Assembly (NCBI RefSeq): GCF_018642165.1
Contig: NZ_JAHHZM010000002.1
Location: forward strand, 372,001 to 436,000
Direction of reading: 5' to 3'
DNA length: 64,000 nt
Source: Echinicola shivajiensis
GTDB taxonomy: Bacteria; Bacteroidota; Bacteroidia; Cytophagales; Cyclobacteriaceae
In this document: one piece after another, positions 63,656-64,000 of the stretch
How positions within the stretch are numbered: the first letter of the stretch is position 1
Layout of the letters: each line of letters opens with the position of its first letter
The notes under the pieces: generated by a model
Seen by the model: the letters and a program-made list of their open reading frames with translations, nothing else
What the model was told of the DNA's origin: nothing
The model's database searches: none
Program-made: the position numbers and the translations under genes

Positions 63656-64000
63656 TGGTAGTTTCTTTAAGAGCGTTTAAAAGTGGTTTTAGATCATCGT
63701 GGGACAACTGGAGCAATTTTACCTTATGTACCAGTAGGGGAAGTTCTTGTTGAAGAAATTCTTCCTTTTGTCTTTGATGGATTTTTAAGGCGGCTTTTTC
63801 GGCTACAAAGAAGCCTATTCCCCGCTTATTGTCCAGTATGCCCTGGTCTTGTAGAATAGAGTAGGTGCGCATAACGGTGTTTCGGTTTACCTCCATCTCC
63901 TCAGCCAATTCCCTGACAGAAGGCACGCGGTCTCCGGGAGCAAATTTCTTTTGCAAAATTTGCTCGCAAAGCCAATCGGCTATCTGGAGAAAGATATTTC
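63639..64000 (-). CDS. GntR-family regulator (YtrA-type), N-terminus beyond the window
   Basis: The reading frame is open to the right edge and reads QIADWLCEQILQKKFAPGDRVPSVRELAEEMEVNRNTVMRTYSILQDQGILDNKRGIGFFVAEKA, a GntR winged HTH. It is followed by a short helical tail, the layout of YtrA-subfamily regulators (~120 residues). Only the first few residues seem to be missing. It overlaps the following gene by 17 bases, forming a two-gene unit that may continue beyond the window. Confidence 0.9.
   Translation of the reverse strand, partial: NIFLQIADWLCEQILQKKFAPGDRVPSVRELAEEMEVNRNTVMRTYSILQDQGILDNKRGIGFFVAEKAALKIHQRQKEEFLQQELPLLVHKVKLLQLSHDDLKPLLNALKETTNENQQ

Noticed and set aside
1-64000. 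CRISPR array, insertion sequence, prophage, tRNA or rRNA genes
   Set aside because: No regular direct-repeat array, transposase, integrase, phage gene or recognisable structural RNA was seen. The only repeats found are the operators, the REP-like pair and the AGGTTTAA cluster.

Overview
The window comes from a low-GC Bacteroidota chromosome, most likely a marine or soil Cytophagales of the Cyclobacteriaceae type. This rests on paired SusC/SusD genes, lipoproteins with acidic residues after the lipobox cysteine, TsdA and AqpZ relatives, and LacI rather than hybrid two-component control of glycan loci. The genus is a guess. No rRNA, tRNA, CRISPR array or insertion sequence was recognised.

Layout. 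(1) 1-24.4 kb is a pectin utilisation locus: a cut-off glucuronate/galacturonate isomerase (uxaC copy 1), a LacI regulator, then a plus-strand run of GH105, pectin methylesterase, GH43, GH28, two CE12 esterases, a methylesterase/alpha-beta-hydrolase fusion, SusC, SusD, a DUF5123-like surface protein, two PL1 pectate lyases flanking a VOC protein, and two oxidoreductases. (2) 24.5-36.9 kb is mixed: a SatD-like/DUF3307 pair, a cyclase-family hydrolase, a TsdA-DsrE-Tat protein sulfur cluster, a sulfatase, a DUF748 protein, a small beta-barrel, aquaporin and an oxidoreductase. (3) 37-48.8 kb is a second uronate locus: uxaC copy 2, an SDR-type mannonate oxidoreductase, uxuA, a second LacI regulator, a second SusC/SusD pair, a decayed hexuronate transporter (exuT remnant) and a hydroxypyruvate-isomerase-like protein. 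(4) 48.9-64 kb holds alkylation repair (AlkB, Ada-like), a histidine decarboxylase with a divergent Lrp regulator, a glycosyltransferase, a DUF2202 protein, a TonB receptor/PepSY/DUF4198 metal-uptake operon, a TlpA-like protein between two palindromic repeats, and a GntR (YtrA-type) pair.

How it works together (inference). Surface lyases and esterases strip and cut homogalacturonan, SusCD imports oligosaccharides, and periplasmic GH105, GH28 and GH43 finish them. Free uronates then flow through UxaC, the SDR enzyme and UxuA towards 2-keto-3-deoxygluconate. The most notable signal is a two-motif operator code. GCAATCGATTGC-type palindromes mark the first locus, ACGGAA-N4-TTYCGT palindromes mark the second, and both occur side by side in front of the first SusC, which suggests that two LacI paralogues co-control it. 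The dead exuT gene lies divergently behind one of these operators.
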